Shown here: piece after piece, positions 1 through 9,721 of the stretch
Layout: every line of letters starts with the position of its first letter
How positions within the stretch are numbered: the stretch's first letter is position 1
Origin: Robiginitomaculum sp.
Lineage (GTDB): Bacteria; Pseudomonadota; Alphaproteobacteria; Caulobacterales; Maricaulaceae
Assembly (NCBI GenBank): GCA_021776525.1
Contig: JAJFFT010000001.1
Span: 310,001 to 374,000 of the forward strand
Length of the DNA: 64,000 bases
Direction: 5' to 3'
Program-made: the position numbers and the translations under genes
The notes under the pieces: generated by a model
Seen by the model: only the letters and a program-made list of their open reading frames with translations
Databases searched by the model: none
Told to the model about the DNA's origin: nothing

Positions 1-970
1 TGTCCAGGAAATTGCGGTTCCAGAATTGGATCAGTCCTGAGAGCAGCGGTGCATTTTGCGCAATCGGGTTATCTAACGCATGGCGGTCCATGGCGGCGGC
101 ACCGGCCAACAGCTCTTCAAATGCGCCGTCTTTCAGACTGGCCATAACACCAAGCGACACAGAGGACCAAAGCGAATAACGCCCGCCAACCCAGTCAAAC
201 ATGGGGAACGTGTTATCGGCGGCAATGCCAAACGCGCTGGCGGCATTATCATTAGATGTTACGGCGATTATGTGTTCTGCCGGGGCGTTTTTGCCCAAAT
301 GTTGAACCAGCCAGTTTCGGGCCACATGCGCATTGGCCATGGTTTCGCGGGTCGAAAAGGTTTTTGAAACGACGATGACAAAGGTGGCTTCAGGGTCGCA
401 CCCGGATAATGCATCATTGATGTCAGCAGCGTCCAGGTTTGCCACAAAGCGCAGCGTGATGCCGGGGGCGGCATAACGTTTCAGGGCCTGATCCAGAAGG
501 CGCGGCCCTAAATCCGATCCACCGATACCAATATGGACGATGGTGCGAATGGTCCGGCCTGTCGCGCCAAGCCGTTTTCCGTCGCGAAGTTGATTGGCAA
601 AGGCGCGCATTTTATCCCGTGCCTGCGTCACCGTTTTGGTGATGTCCCTGCCATCCAGTGTGATGGGAGCTCCCGCCGGGGTACGCAAGGCCATGTGTTG
701 CGCGGCGCGGCGTTCTGATAGGTTCACCGTCTTGCCAGCAGCCATATCTGCAAAAAACTCTTGCAAGCCGCATGTGCTGGCATATTGCAACAATGCGCCC
801 AATGCTTTGGCGTCAACCTTTTGTTTTGAAAAATCAGCGTATAGCCCGGGAGCCTGAACACTCAGGCGCGCCAGCCGGTCCGGGTCATCCTCAAAGAGTG
901 TGACCAGAGGTCCAGCTGACATATCGGATGCCAGATCGGAAAGCTTGGAAATGATGGAATTCTCACGCAT
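1..970 (-). CDS. pgi: Glucose-6-phosphate isomerase, C-terminus cut by window edge
   Basis: Interconverts glucose-6-phosphate and fructose-6-phosphate in cytoplasmic sugar metabolism. Translating the minus strand from the ATG at 968-970 gives 323 residues with no stop before base 1, starting MRENSIISKLSDLA. Family landmarks are present in order: the sugar-phosphate loop HIGIGGSDLGPR near residue 147, VVSKTFSTRET near 200, and the PGI signature FDWVGGRYSLWS near 258. The family is usually about 540 residues, so roughly the last 220 lie to the left of the window. It is divergent from the small secreted-protein gene that starts at 1014. The 43-base gap between them must hold both promoters or leave the second one inside pgi. 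Recognition is confident from the motifs. Confidence 0.93.
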   Translation of the reverse strand, partial: MRENSIISKLSDLASDMSAGPLVTLFEDDPDRLARLSVQAPGLYADFSKQKVDAKALGALLQYASTCGLQEFFADMAAGKTVNLSERRAAQHMALRTPAGAPITLDGRDITKTVTQARDKMRAFANQLRDGKRLGATGRTIRTIVHIGIGGSDLGPRLLDQALKRYAAPGITLRFVANLDAADINDALSGCDPEATFVIVVSKTFSTRETMANAHVARNWLVQHLGKNAPAEHIIAVTSNDNAASAFGIAADNTFPMFDWVGGRYSLWSSVSLGVMASLKDGAFEELLAGAAAMDRHALDNPIAQNAPLLSGLIQFWNRNFLD

Positions 971-1013
971 AGGCCTTTTTTGCGCGCTGGCACGGACATG
1001 GCAAGGGCGAAGC

Positions 1014-1541
1014 GTGTTGGTAAAGCGGTTTTTCATGCTTCAGTCGCTGGTTCTGGGGACTTTTCTGGCCTACGCTGGCCCGGCGGTTTCAGACGATTTG
1101 TTTGATGCTTTCAGTGCATTTAATGAACAGGCACAGGTTTTGGAAACGTTGGCCAATGATGCGGCCAGCCGCTCCGGTGCTCACCCTTTTGCGCCACCCG
1201 AAGGTTATGCTCTTTCTGGTGAGTTTGCCCGCCGCATTGATCAGTTCAGCGATCTGGCCACGGGTCTGGTGGTGCGTTTGGATGCCAAAGGCGGGCCAAA
1301 GGATCTGCGCTGCATTTATCGGGGCATGGCCGAAGACGCGAAACGCCGTCTGGCTGCATTACAACGGGCGCAAAACGCTGGCGCGCAGGCCGTCATCCTG
1401 AACGGCTTGGGCGCACTGTTTAGCGATGCGCGCGAGGTCACGCCGCAAAGTCCTGCGGCGCTGGCTGATCATCATGATGAGGGCGGCGATCAATGTACGG
1501 CTAACCCTGGGGCCACCATAGAGGGCCTGCCAGAGGACTAG
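1014..1541 (+). CDS. Putative secreted protein of unknown function
   Basis: A 175-residue protein that I do not recognise. I chose the GTG start at 1014 because it follows an AAGGGC ribosome-binding-like sequence and gives a proper signal peptide: a basic start (VLVKRFF), a hydrophobic stretch, and a likely cleavage after AVS just before DDLFDAF. The open frame runs back to an ATG at 900, but that start would overlap pgi and spoil the signal peptide. The mature part is mostly helical, Ala-rich, and has three cysteines (in LRCIYRG, in DQCTANP and one in the signal region). The signal suggests a periplasmic location. Nothing in the neighbourhood indicates a job. Confidence 0.6.
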   Translation: MLVKRFFMLQSLVLGTFLAYAGPAVSDDLFDAFSAFNEQAQVLETLANDAASRSGAHPFAPPEGYALSGEFARRIDQFSDLATGLVVRLDAKGGPKDLRCIYRGMAEDAKRRLAALQRAQNAGAQAVILNGLGALFSDAREVTPQSPAALADHHDEGGDQCTANPGATIEGLPED

Positions 1542-1642
1542 TGAGCGCCCACAGTGAAAATGATCAGCGCCGCTGCGGCCAAGGCCGCCGCAAAAGTAAA
1601 GCGTAAAAACATCAGCATTTGACGATGTGGTGGACCAAGCAT
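1538..1642 (-). CDS. Possible 34-residue single-pass membrane protein
   Basis: Between the secreted-protein gene and the GST gene, the minus strand holds an ATG-to-TAG frame of 34 codons. It encodes a basic N-terminus (MLGPPHRQ) followed by about 22 hydrophobic residues (FLRFTFAAALAAAALIIF) and a short tail ending VGAH. That is the layout of a small inner-membrane protein. Its stop overlaps the stop of the convergent gene, and it lies 44 bases downstream of the GST stop, so it could be the last gene of the dsbD-gst operon. No convincing ribosome-binding site precedes it. A chance hydrophobic frame is possible. Confidence 0.3.
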   Translation of the reverse strand: MLGPPHRQMLMFLRFTFAAALAAAALIIFTVGAH

Positions 1643-1686
1643 GTGGCCATAGTTTCACAATCGGGCGTTTCTTGACATGCGGCGCA

Positions 1687-2367
1687 TTATCGCGCCGTTT
1701 TGCCTTGCAGGCGTGCAATCGCTTGGCGTGCCTCATCCATATCGCCGCCTATATCTTCTGCGGTTGGCATGTTGGCGATAAAAGCTGGTTCTGCCTCACA
1801 TAGCGTTGATAGTTTCTCCAGGCTTTTATAACGCCTGGCGGGCAGAAAATCAGGAAGGTAAAGCTGAAGATAACCTAACATGGCCGCTACGGTGATGTCG
1901 GCCTGGCTGATGGTGCTGCCCACAAGCCACGGGTTTTGAGGAAGGGCCTCAAGAGCAGCCAAAGCACCGTCCAATTGTTCGCGCAAACGGTCAATCCAGG
2001 GCGGGTAAATGGTTTCAGGCGGGCGCCGGTAACGCTCGTAACTTATGGCCATTGCCTTATCAATGGCCCCGGTTGCTATGGCAATGATGCGTAGTGCTTG
2101 ACGGCGCGGCGCGCCGTGTCTGGCGATCAAGGCCCGCTCTGGTCCCACTTCTTCATCCAGCCAGTCGAGTATAGCCGCAGAATCAATCAGTATCTCACCA
2201 TCATCCAAAATAAGAGCTGGGATACGGCCAAGCGGATTGATGCGTTGCATGGCCTTGGCATCGCCAAAGACTGAAAGTCCTGAAGGCTCAAAGTCATATC
2301 CAAGTCTATGCAGGGAAATGGCGACGCGGCGTGTATAGGGCGAATCGTATTGACCGATCAGTTGCAT
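1687..2367 (-). CDS. Glutathione S-transferase family protein
   Basis: A 226-residue cytosolic GST that would conjugate or reduce substrates with glutathione. The N-terminal thioredoxin-like half starts MQLIGQYDSPYTRRVAISL, with Ser9/Pro10/Tyr11 at the usual catalytic position. It continues to the cis-Pro and glutathione-contact segment GRIPALILDDGEILIDSAAIL (about residues 48-68). The C-terminal half is all-helical and contains SQADITVAAMLGYLQ, the N-capping box typical of GST helix 6. The start lies only 2 bases beyond the DsbD-like stop, so the two are almost certainly co-transcribed, which points to a shared thiol or redox role. The substrate cannot be told. Confidence 0.88.
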   Translation of the reverse strand: MQLIGQYDSPYTRRVAISLHRLGYDFEPSGLSVFGDAKAMQRINPLGRIPALILDDGEILIDSAAILDWLDEEVGPERALIARHGAPRRQALRIIAIATGAIDKAMAISYERYRRPPETIYPPWIDRLREQLDGALAALEALPQNPWLVGSTISQADITVAAMLGYLQLYLPDFLPARRYKSLEKLSTLCEAEPAFIANMPTAEDIGGDMDEARQAIARLQGKTAR

Positions 2368-2369
2368 GA

Positions 2370-4424
2370 TTAAGGTCGTTTTATTGCCGAGATCACTATG
2401 CCTTCGGTCAATAATTGAGGCAGGACCTGCGGCTGGTCACGGCCCGGTTGATAGACCAGATAAAGCGGCACACCGGCGCGGCCATGTTTGGCCAGCTCGC
2501 GCGCAATGTCGTCATTACGATTGGTCCAGTCACCAACCAGATAAACCGCATTGGCCTTTTTAAAGGCGCGCTGAACCTTTGCCCTTGACAGGGCCAGACG
2601 CTCATTAACCTGACAGGTGACACACCAGTCCGCAGTGAAATCTACAAACACCACATGATCCTGTGCGACCAAAGTTTCAGCCACACCCGGTGCCCAGACT
2701 TGCGGCTCCAGGGCGCTGGCATCCTTGCCATTCAAACCGGACCACAGCACCCAGACGGCTGCGATGCCGGCTATAACCGCGCTTATTTTTCCGGCGCGCT
2801 CACCTTTGGCGGCCCAGATTGCAAAAGCGATCAGCACCATGGTGGCCAGCACTGCGGCAACCCCGATGGAGCCCGCTTGACCTTCCAACACCCAAACCAG
2901 CCAGACAGCGGCGGCAAACATCGGAAAAGCCATCAATTGCCCAAACCGAACCATCCAGTCGCCGGGCTTGGGCAACAGGCGCAATAAAGACGGGAAAAAG
3001 CTCAGGGCAAAAAACGGTGCGCCAAAGCCAAGGCCCAGTGCCGCAAAGACCAATAATGTGATGCCTGCGCCCTGGGTCAGGGTATAACCAAGCGCCCAGC
3101 CCATGGCCGGGGCCGTGCAAGGCGAGGCGACGACAACGGCCAGAACGCCGGTAAAAAAGGCTCCGGAATTTCCACCTGAGGCAGCAAGCTCGCTGCCCAT
3201 ACCCATGAAGCGGCCGCCAAAATGCAAAAACCCTAAAAGCATTAAACCGAGTACGAAAAACAGCAGCGCCAAGGCGGCCACAAAGGGTGGGTATTGCAGC
3301 TGGAACCCCCAGCCAATTTGCTGGCCAGAAGCTTTTAGGGCGATCAACAATCCACCTAATGATAAAAACGAGACCAAAACACCGACTAAAAACAAAATGC
3401 CATGGCGGCGGATTTCGCTGGCTTCGTCATGGGCGCGCGTCACAAACCCCATGGCTTTCATAGAAAGAACCGGGAATACGCAGGGCATCAAATTGAGAAT
3501 CACGCCGCCGATAAAAGCGAACAACAAAGCTTGCAACAAAGCGCCGCCACCTTTTGCCTCAGTCTTGCTGCCGGGCAGAATATCGGCACCGCTGCCCACT
3601 GGAGCAGGGCCGGGTTGAACGCTAAGCGTGACGGCCTTGCCATCGACGGTCAAAATGCCGTCTACTGGATCATTGACGCCGTCTTTGGCGCGGAACCCCG
3701 GCTTGGTCCACAAGGTAAAGCCGTTTGGTCCACGTGAAATTTGTTGCGGTTCAGCATGGCGTACGGCACCGGTGTCGACAGGAAAGAAATAAGCTTTGCG
3801 CACATTGTTCAGGCCAGTGCCAACAAAGCTGTAAGTCAGGGTTTCACCTTTAAGGCTGGCCCCTGTGACAATGCCGGGGTCTGGCTTTGCCATGGCGGCG
3901 ATGGCACTTTTGGCGACTTTATCCCATGCAGGGTTGGCGGTTGTTGTGTCGCCTGTTTGCACAGAAAAAGTGAAACGCCCCTCTTCAGGGATGCAAATAT
4001 CTTCACAGACCAACCAGGTGACATGGGCCGCGAAGTTAAGGTCTTGCCCAAGCGCAATTTCCGGCGCGGTGTTGATGGTGACGATGTAGATCGCCTCACC
4101 TTCATAGCCATAATTGATCAGCGGGCCGAGCGCGATGGTTTTGGGTACAGGCCACTGGATGGCACCGGCGGTCACGCCCTGGGGCAGGGTCCAGTTAATG
4201 TGGGTCGGCTCGCCGGCATCACCCGGATTGATCCAATAGGTATGCCAGTGTTTGCGGATATCCATCTTGAGGACGACGTTAAAACTGTCCCCCGGCGCGA
4301 TGGTTGTGACATCGGCTTCCATCTGCGCGTTGACGTTTTCGGTTGAGGCTGTGCTGGCAACAGCCAGCGTGCTGCCTAAACATAAAAGAAAAAAGGCCGC
4401 CAGAAGAGAGGATAAAACGCGCAT
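2370..4424 (-). CDS. DsbD/ScsB-like protein-disulfide reductase, inner membrane
   Basis: A 684-residue transmembrane thiol reductase that would move electrons from cytoplasmic thioredoxin to periplasmic proteins. It has a signal peptide ending near AVAS. The periplasmic N-terminal domain carries the cysteine pair VCEDIC (about residue 138). A DsbD-type membrane core of about eight helices follows, with the two reactive cysteines in MPCVFPVLSMK and SPCTAPAMGWAL. The C-terminal thioredoxin fold has the active site WCVTC. All three redox centres are therefore intact. The N-terminal domain looks like the longer ScsB/alphaproteobacterial type rather than E. coli DsbD. It is the first gene of the pair with the downstream GST. 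Upstream (4425-4512) there is a 10-base palindrome ACGTATACGT at 4466-4475 but no confident promoter. Confidence 0.9.
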   Translation of the reverse strand: MRVLSSLLAAFFLLCLGSTLAVASTASTENVNAQMEADVTTIAPGDSFNVVLKMDIRKHWHTYWINPGDAGEPTHINWTLPQGVTAGAIQWPVPKTIALGPLINYGYEGEAIYIVTINTAPEIALGQDLNFAAHVTWLVCEDICIPEEGRFTFSVQTGDTTTANPAWDKVAKSAIAAMAKPDPGIVTGASLKGETLTYSFVGTGLNNVRKAYFFPVDTGAVRHAEPQQISRGPNGFTLWTKPGFRAKDGVNDPVDGILTVDGKAVTLSVQPGPAPVGSGADILPGSKTEAKGGGALLQALLFAFIGGVILNLMPCVFPVLSMKAMGFVTRAHDEASEIRRHGILFLVGVLVSFLSLGGLLIALKASGQQIGWGFQLQYPPFVAALALLFFVLGLMLLGFLHFGGRFMGMGSELAASGGNSGAFFTGVLAVVVASPCTAPAMGWALGYTLTQGAGITLLVFAALGLGFGAPFFALSFFPSLLRLLPKPGDWMVRFGQLMAFPMFAAAVWLVWVLEGQAGSIGVAAVLATMVLIAFAIWAAKGERAGKISAVIAGIAAVWVLWSGLNGKDASALEPQVWAPGVAETLVAQDHVVFVDFTADWCVTCQVNERLALSRAKVQRAFKKANAVYLVGDWTNRNDDIARELAKHGRAGVPLYLVYQPGRDQPQVLPQLLTEGIVISAIKRP

Positions 4425-4512
4425 GCTGGTTCTCCGAAAGTCTATAATCTGACCCTATACCCTTTACGTATACGTTTGGGCAGTACCCTCGCGTAGTTGT
4501 GAGTGGTCTGTG

Positions 4513-6117
4513 TTATCCGTTAACAAGCCGCCCGGATAATGCGGCCTCAATCAGGTCGACAGTTTCATTTACCCCATAAATGGCAATGAAAGAACCAAAG
4601 CGCGGCCCCTGCTTTTGGCCTAGAAGCACCTCATAAAGGGCCGAGAACCAGTCGCGCAAAGGCTCGAACTCATGATCCTTGCCCACGGCAAAGACCAGAT
4701 TTTGCAGCTCTTTGGCATCGGTTTGACCGGCGTATTCGCGAAGCCGCGCTGCCAGATCAGATAACGCCGCGCGCTCTTTATCATCGGGCGCGCGATAGGT
4801 TTTATTAGGCTTCACAAAATCCTGATAATAACGGATGGCGTAACCGGCCAAACGGTCCAGCAAAGGATGCGTGTCCGGTGTGGCGTCTGGTGCATAGCGC
4901 GAAATAAAGCCCCACAGGGTTTCTTTTTGCGCCGCATTGGCAGCACTAACCAGATTAAGCAGGAGCGCAAACGTCACCGGCATATCAACGTCGGGTACGT
5001 CACCTTCGTGGATGTGCCAGACCGGATTGGCCATTTGTTGTTTCTCATCCTGCGATGGATAAGCGGCCAGATGTTGCAAATATTCATCCACGGTTTTGGG
5101 AATCACGTCAAAATAGAGCTTTTTAGCCACCCGGGGCTTTTGAAACTGATACAGTGACAGGCTTTCAGCAGGGGCATAAGCCAGCCATTCTTCAACCGAA
5201 ATACCATTGCCTTTGGATTTGGAAATCTTCTCGCCTTTTTCATCCAAAAACAGCTCGTAGACATATTGAGTCGGCGGACGTTTGCCTAGGATTTTGCAGA
5301 TTTTGGAATAGATCGGCGCGTTGTCTTGGTGGTCCTTGCCAAACATTTCAAAATCAACGCCCAATGCTGCCCAGCGCATGCCAAAATCTGGCTTCCATTG
5401 CAGTTTGGCGTGACCACCCGTCACCGGGATGGTTGTTTCACTGCCATCCTCATCCTCAAAAGTGATGGTGCCTTCTTTGGCATTGACGCTTTTCATTGGC
5501 ACATAAAGCACTTTGCCGGTTTTGGGCGAGATGGGCAAAAACGGACTGTAGGTGGCCTGACGTTCAGCCCCCAAAGTGGGCAGCATCACCGCCATAATCT
5601 CATCAAATTTTTCCAGCGCCCGCAGCAGCATGGCGTCATAAGCGCCGGATTTATAAAGTTCAGTCGCCGACAGGAATTCGTATTCAAAACCAAAGCTGTC
5701 CAAAAAGGCACGAAGGCGCGCATTGTTATGGTGCGCGAAGCTTTCATACTCGTTTGAAAACGGATCCGGCACCGCGCTTAAGGGCTTGCCCAAATGAGTG
5801 GCCAGAGTGTCCTGATTGGGCACATTGGACGGTATTTTGCGCATGCCATCCATATCGTCCGAGACACAGATCATCCGGGTCGGGATTTTGTGATCGGTCA
5901 GCACATGAAAGGCATGGCGAACCATAGAGGTGCGCACCACTTCGCCAAAGGTGCCGATATGCGGCAGGCCCGACGGGCCGTAACCAGTTTCGAACACCAC
6001 AGGGCCGTCTTTGGGTTTGCCGGCTTTTTCCATTTGCTCAAGGCGTTTGAGCAAAGCGCGGGCCTGTTCAAAGGGCCAAGCTTTGGCAGATAAAGCAAGT
6101 TCGTTAAGCGGTGTCAT
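4513..6117 (-). CDS. lysS: Lysyl-tRNA synthetase, class I type
   Basis: Charges tRNA-Lys with lysine. At 534 residues it is the class I (archaeal and alphaproteobacterial) enzyme, not the class II LysS/LysU of E. coli. The Rossmann catalytic domain has the HIGH-box variant HIGT at residues 53-56, inside [13 protein letters not shown], and the KMSKS-box equivalent KISKSKGN at 297-304. The C-terminal part is the alpha-helical anticodon-binding cage. The gene follows the DUF4153 gene on the same strand after 82 bases, and dsbD follows it. No odd residues were seen. The class I assignment is secure from the two signature boxes. Confidence 0.96.
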   Translation of the reverse strand: MTPLNELALSAKAWPFEQARALLKRLEQMEKAGKPKDGPVVFETGYGPSGLPHIGTFGEVVRTSMVRHAFHVLTDHKIPTRMICVSDDMDGMRKIPSNVPNQDTLATHLGKPLSAVPDPFSNEYESFAHHNNARLRAFLDSFGFEYEFLSATELYKSGAYDAMLLRALEKFDEIMAVMLPTLGAERQATYSPFLPISPKTGKVLYVPMKSVNAKEGTITFEDEDGSETTIPVTGGHAKLQWKPDFGMRWAALGVDFEMFGKDHQDNAPIYSKICKILGKRPPTQYVYELFLDEKGEKISKSKGNGISVEEWLAYAPAESLSLYQFQKPRVAKKLYFDVIPKTVDEYLQHLAAYPSQDEKQQMANPVWHIHEGDVPDVDMPVTFALLLNLVSAANAAQKETLWGFISRYAPDATPDTHPLLDRLAGYAIRYYQDFVKPNKTYRAPDDKERAALSDLAARLREYAGQTDAKELQNLVFAVGKDHEFEPLRDWFSALYEVLLGQKQGPRFGSFIAIYGVNETVDLIEAALSGRLVNG

Positions 6118-6199
6118 GATATTCCCCAGATCGGGCTGGCTCCTGATCAGGCTGGAGGTAACACGCGGTGCGCCGTGGTCAAGCGTTTCGGGTCACTGA

Positions 6200-8452
6200 T
6201 CAGTTCTCGCATACACCAAAACGGCTGTTTTCCTGTGCGAGGCTTTGCGCCAACGGGGCCAGCCCCATTTGGGCGCGCCGTACATCAACGTGACCTGGGT
6301 CTTCAGTGACATCGGCAACCCAGCGCCCGTCTTCGCACAGGGATTTGGTACCATAGCGTTGCGGCTTTCCCTTCGCCCGGGCGACAATGTCATAAAGATG
6401 CGCATAGCGCCGACCATCAAAGTCGCCCGCAAGCGCACGGGGCTCAATAGCGGCCAGCACCTGTGCCTGAAATTCCAGATCATGATTGGCATGAAGCACA
6501 ATCAGCCAGGCATCCTGTTCACCAAATTTGCCGATGTTATCAGGGTCAAACCACGGCTTGCCCGCCAACAAATTCTTCAAGGACTGCAAATGACGTTCAT
6601 CCGTCTGATCGACAAAGGCGCTGGCGCTGAGCAGAGACAACAGCGCCTCAGACGATGGTACATCATCGTTATTGCGGGTGCCCTTTTCAAAAAGCGTGCG
6701 GGCCAATCGGTCTTTGGCCGCCATCTTGCCAAGCTCTCCGGCGATATAGTCCGCGCCCTTCACATTGGCGACAAAGGCCGCATGTGCCGTTTGGGCCGCT
6801 GAGCGGGCCTCTTGCCATGCCTCAAACGAACCGGCCAGTTTTGCCGCCACAAGACCCTGGCCTATGCGCTCACGTAAAATCTGAACCTGACCCGTGTCAT
6901 TGACCGCGACTGCCTCGGTCCATTGGCCCAACGCCGCAAAGGCGCTCTTGCCGTTCTCACCCTTGGCATAACGCAGCGCGCCATAGTCAAAATCCTGCGG
7001 CGCGGCCATCACCATGCCAGCAGGCACCAACAGAGTGTTGATCTGTAATAATGCCTGTTCCTTTGGTGAAACCGGCTTTTCCGGATCGGTTGTCTCGCCC
7101 GCCGGGGATTTGTAATTCCAATAATTACTGGCCGCTTTGGCGCGGTTAATCCCGGCCTGAATTTGGGGATCATCTTGTGTCTCAAGGCGGGCAATGGCGG
7201 CGCGACCCGGATGGCCAAGTTCAAAATATAGAAAGCCAAAATCAAATTTTTCCACCGGGGTTTTACCGCTGACCAGCCGCATTTCCTGATTTCTGGCCGA
7301 GACAACAACCGGGTCCAAAAGCGGTGTGTGCATCAGCACCAGCGTGGCAATCCATACCAGCGCCATGGCGGTGTTGAGCTTGGCCACAGGGGGCATCCAC
7401 TGGGAAAAACGCTTGGCAAAAAATTCGCTGACAAGCCCCATAAGCAAGAGCAGCGTATAGGCCGCCGTCAAGGTCAGCGCGATCAGGGCAATCATTCTGG
7501 GTGGGGTCAACCCATAAGCATCAACCCGCATCCACAGGGCCGCCGCCGCAGCCACCGCGTATATGGGTAATATGACCAGCGCCACCCAGGAAAACCCGCG
7601 CAGCCAGACGGGGGGCTTGCGCGCCCCATCCTGATAAACGCCATTAAAAATCAGCTCGGAAATCAGCGCCAGCGCCAGCAATAGGCCCGTTGGGGTCAAG
7701 GGTACTTTTTCAAGACTGTCCACACCGCCACTGGCCAACCCCAAGGCAAATACCAGCGAGAACAGTGCCGCCAAAGGCAGGCCGATACGGCAGCCAATCA
7801 GCAAGATACTGCGTACCGCCTCGCCCAGTTTTGCATGACTGCGCGCCAACCCGCCCGCCAGCGCCGCAGCGCCCCCGCCAAGGGGCAGTAAAAAGGCTGA
7901 GTTGTGCACAATTTTGACGGCCCATTTCATATCAAAGGCCTCGAACGCAGCACCCCACAAAGACACAAAAAGAACCGCCGCCAGCCCGACGCCTCCGGCA
8001 ATCAAGCCATCAGCCAAAAGGCTGGCCCCAGATTGCCACAAAGCCCGATAGGGCCAGAAAAGGCGGCGCTCGCGAAGACTGGCCCGGGCAAAGGCGCTGA
8101 GCAGAAAGATCAGCAAAGGCGCGCCCACCATTATCCAGAACACAAAGCTGTAGGCACCTGGCTTGATGCCAATGGGAATGAACTGAAAGGTTAGGGCCGT
8201 GACCAACAGTGTTTGGGCCAGAATAAAACCAAGCCGACCAAGGATGTTTTCCAGACGCCAGATCAGGGTAAACCCAATGGCAAGGGAAAGCACAAACGCG
8301 GCCAGTGTGGGCTTTTGCAGATCAGTAATGACGTCATGCTCGAAAATAAACCATAAAGCCGCGCCGCAAAGCGCGCCGGTGATGGCCAACACCAGATATT
8401 CCACTGCCGTGAAAGGCCGGCGCGGTGCTGTTTCTTGTACCTGATCAGTCAT
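6200..8452 (-). CDS. DUF4153 domain membrane protein
   Basis: A 750-residue integral membrane protein of unknown function. About residues 15-400 contain some eleven to twelve hydrophobic segments in the pattern of DUF4153 proteins. The remaining 350 residues are largely soluble, Ala-rich and helical, and resemble no enzyme I know. I chose the start MTDQVQETAPRR at 8452, which has CAGG a few bases upstream. The frame stays open to 8500, but the extra 16 residues look like non-coding leader. It sits between rsgA and lysS on the same strand, and those genes give no hint of function. The two-part architecture (membrane half, soluble half) is clear from the sequence; the topology is inferred. Confidence 0.75.
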   Translation of the reverse strand: MTDQVQETAPRRPFTAVEYLVLAITGALCGAALWFIFEHDVITDLQKPTLAAFVLSLAIGFTLIWRLENILGRLGFILAQTLLVTALTFQFIPIGIKPGAYSFVFWIMVGAPLLIFLLSAFARASLRERRLFWPYRALWQSGASLLADGLIAGGVGLAAVLFVSLWGAAFEAFDMKWAVKIVHNSAFLLPLGGGAAALAGGLARSHAKLGEAVRSILLIGCRIGLPLAALFSLVFALGLASGGVDSLEKVPLTPTGLLLALALISELIFNGVYQDGARKPPVWLRGFSWVALVILPIYAVAAAAALWMRVDAYGLTPPRMIALIALTLTAAYTLLLLMGLVSEFFAKRFSQWMPPVAKLNTAMALVWIATLVLMHTPLLDPVVVSARNQEMRLVSGKTPVEKFDFGFLYFELGHPGRAAIARLETQDDPQIQAGINRAKAASNYWNYKSPAGETTDPEKPVSPKEQALLQINTLLVPAGMVMAAPQDFDYGALRYAKGENGKSAFAALGQWTEAVAVNDTGQVQILRERIGQGLVAAKLAGSFEAWQEARSAAQTAHAAFVANVKGADYIAGELGKMAAKDRLARTLFEKGTRNNDDVPSSEALLSLLSASAFVDQTDERHLQSLKNLLAGKPWFDPDNIGKFGEQDAWLIVLHANHDLEFQAQVLAAIEPRALAGDFDGRRYAHLYDIVARAKGKPQRYGTKSLCEDGRWVADVTEDPGHVDVRRAQMGLAPLAQSLAQENSRFGVCEN

Positions 8453-8556
8453 GGCCTGCATCCTGAGCTGTTGTCCATATGCGCAGAATATCGGATGCAA
8501 ACGGGTATGTCATGCGGCAACAAGGCGGCGTTTTGATGATTTTTTCCAGCCCGACT

Positions 8557-9606
8557 TTATCGTCGTTTATTTTTTATGGCCGTATTAACGGTTTTACCAA
8601 AGGCCCGATCACGGTTGCGCCGGTCAATCAGAGTTGACGAATTAAACGCCTCTTCGGCGGCCAGTTTTTTCCAGCGCTTATAGCGATCTTCCTCCAGCGC
8701 GCCGCTCTGCAGCGCCGCCAGAACCGCACATCCGGGCTCGCTTTCGTGCTTACAATCATTGAATTTGCACTGGCCCTGCAACTCAAGAATATCAGCAAAG
8801 ACCGTTTCAATTCCGGCTTTGACATCGGTTAATTGCAGCTCGCGCATGCCCGGCGTGTCCATAATCCAGCCGCCATTTGGAAGGCGGTGCAAAGTGCGCC
8901 CCGACGTGGTGTGACGGCCCTTGGCATCATCTTCGCGAATGCCCTGTGTGGAAATATTCTGGGTGCCCGATAACGTATTGACCAGCGTGGATTTACCCAC
9001 CCCGGACGAGCCAATCAGCGCAATGGTCTGGCCCGGCGCACACCAGGGTGCAAGACAGGCCATGCTTTGCGGATCGCGCGCATTGATCAGTTCGACCAGC
9101 AGGCCCGGCTCCAGCGCAGCCGCCTGACGGGCATAGTCTTGTGCATCATCCACCAGATCCGCCTTGGTAATGATAATCACCGGGGTAACGTCGGCCTCGC
9201 GGGCCAGCACCAGATAACGCTCCAGCCGGGCGATGTTAAAATCCTGATTACAGGAGGTGACGATAAACAGGCTGTCGATATTGGCGGCAATGCGTTGCAC
9301 CGTATTGCGCACACCGGCGGCGCGACGTTGAAACAGGCTCTTGCGGGCCAGCCGCCGAAAGGGGCGCAAGGTTTTTGGGTCCAGCAACAGCCAGTCCCCC
9401 ACGGTGGCGTTATCAGGCTCGCCATCTGCATCTTGAAAATAAGGGGGGATGGATTGCGCGATGCCGGGGCCGGCCACGTCCAGGCTGTTGCGATGCACCG
9501 CCATAACCCGCGCGGCTACGCTGGCGTCCAAGTCTTTGGCCTCCAATTGGGCGCTAAAAAAATTATTCCAGCCAAACTTGGCCAGATCCTCAAGGTGAAT
9601 TGTCAT
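8557..9606 (-). CDS. rsgA: Ribosome small-subunit-dependent GTPase A
   Basis: A 349-residue circularly permuted GTPase that helps the final maturation of the 30S ribosomal subunit. The motif order is the permuted one: G4 TKAD at 148-151 comes before the P-loop GSSGVGKST at 199-207, then G3 DTPG at 250-253. An N-terminal OB-like domain covers about residues 20-80. The C-terminal zinc knuckle is complete, with Cys280, Cys285, His287 and Cys293 in CKFNDCKHESEPGC. The basic tail IKNKRR is common in the family. It is divergent from thyA across 115 bases. Within that gap an 11-base direct repeat, CAGTCTATGGC, occurs at 9630 and 9692, with no obvious meaning. Confidence 0.95.
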   Translation of the reverse strand: MTIHLEDLAKFGWNNFFSAQLEAKDLDASVAARVMAVHRNSLDVAGPGIAQSIPPYFQDADGEPDNATVGDWLLLDPKTLRPFRRLARKSLFQRRAAGVRNTVQRIAANIDSLFIVTSCNQDFNIARLERYLVLAREADVTPVIIITKADLVDDAQDYARQAAALEPGLLVELINARDPQSMACLAPWCAPGQTIALIGSSGVGKSTLVNTLSGTQNISTQGIREDDAKGRHTTSGRTLHRLPNGGWIMDTPGMRELQLTDVKAGIETVFADILELQGQCKFNDCKHESEPGCAVLAALQSGALEEDRYKRWKKLAAEEAFNSSTLIDRRNRDRAFGKTVNTAIKNKRR

Positions 9607-9721
9607 AAATTTCCAAACGTGCTGCGGCGCAGTCTATGGCCATTCATGACCGCGAACAAGCGGCGGCCACTCTGGATGGCGGGGTTGGAATCAGTCTATG
9701 GCGCAGCAAAGGAGTTTCTTT

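Noticed and set aside
4466..4475. Ten-base palindrome ACGTATACGT upstream of the DsbD-like gene
   Set aside because: Too short to distinguish from chance, no extension and no regulator gene nearby.
9630..9702. Direct repeat CAGTCTATGGC at 9630 and 9692
   Set aside because: Only two 11-base copies, 62 bases apart, with no symmetry and no link to a promoter box.
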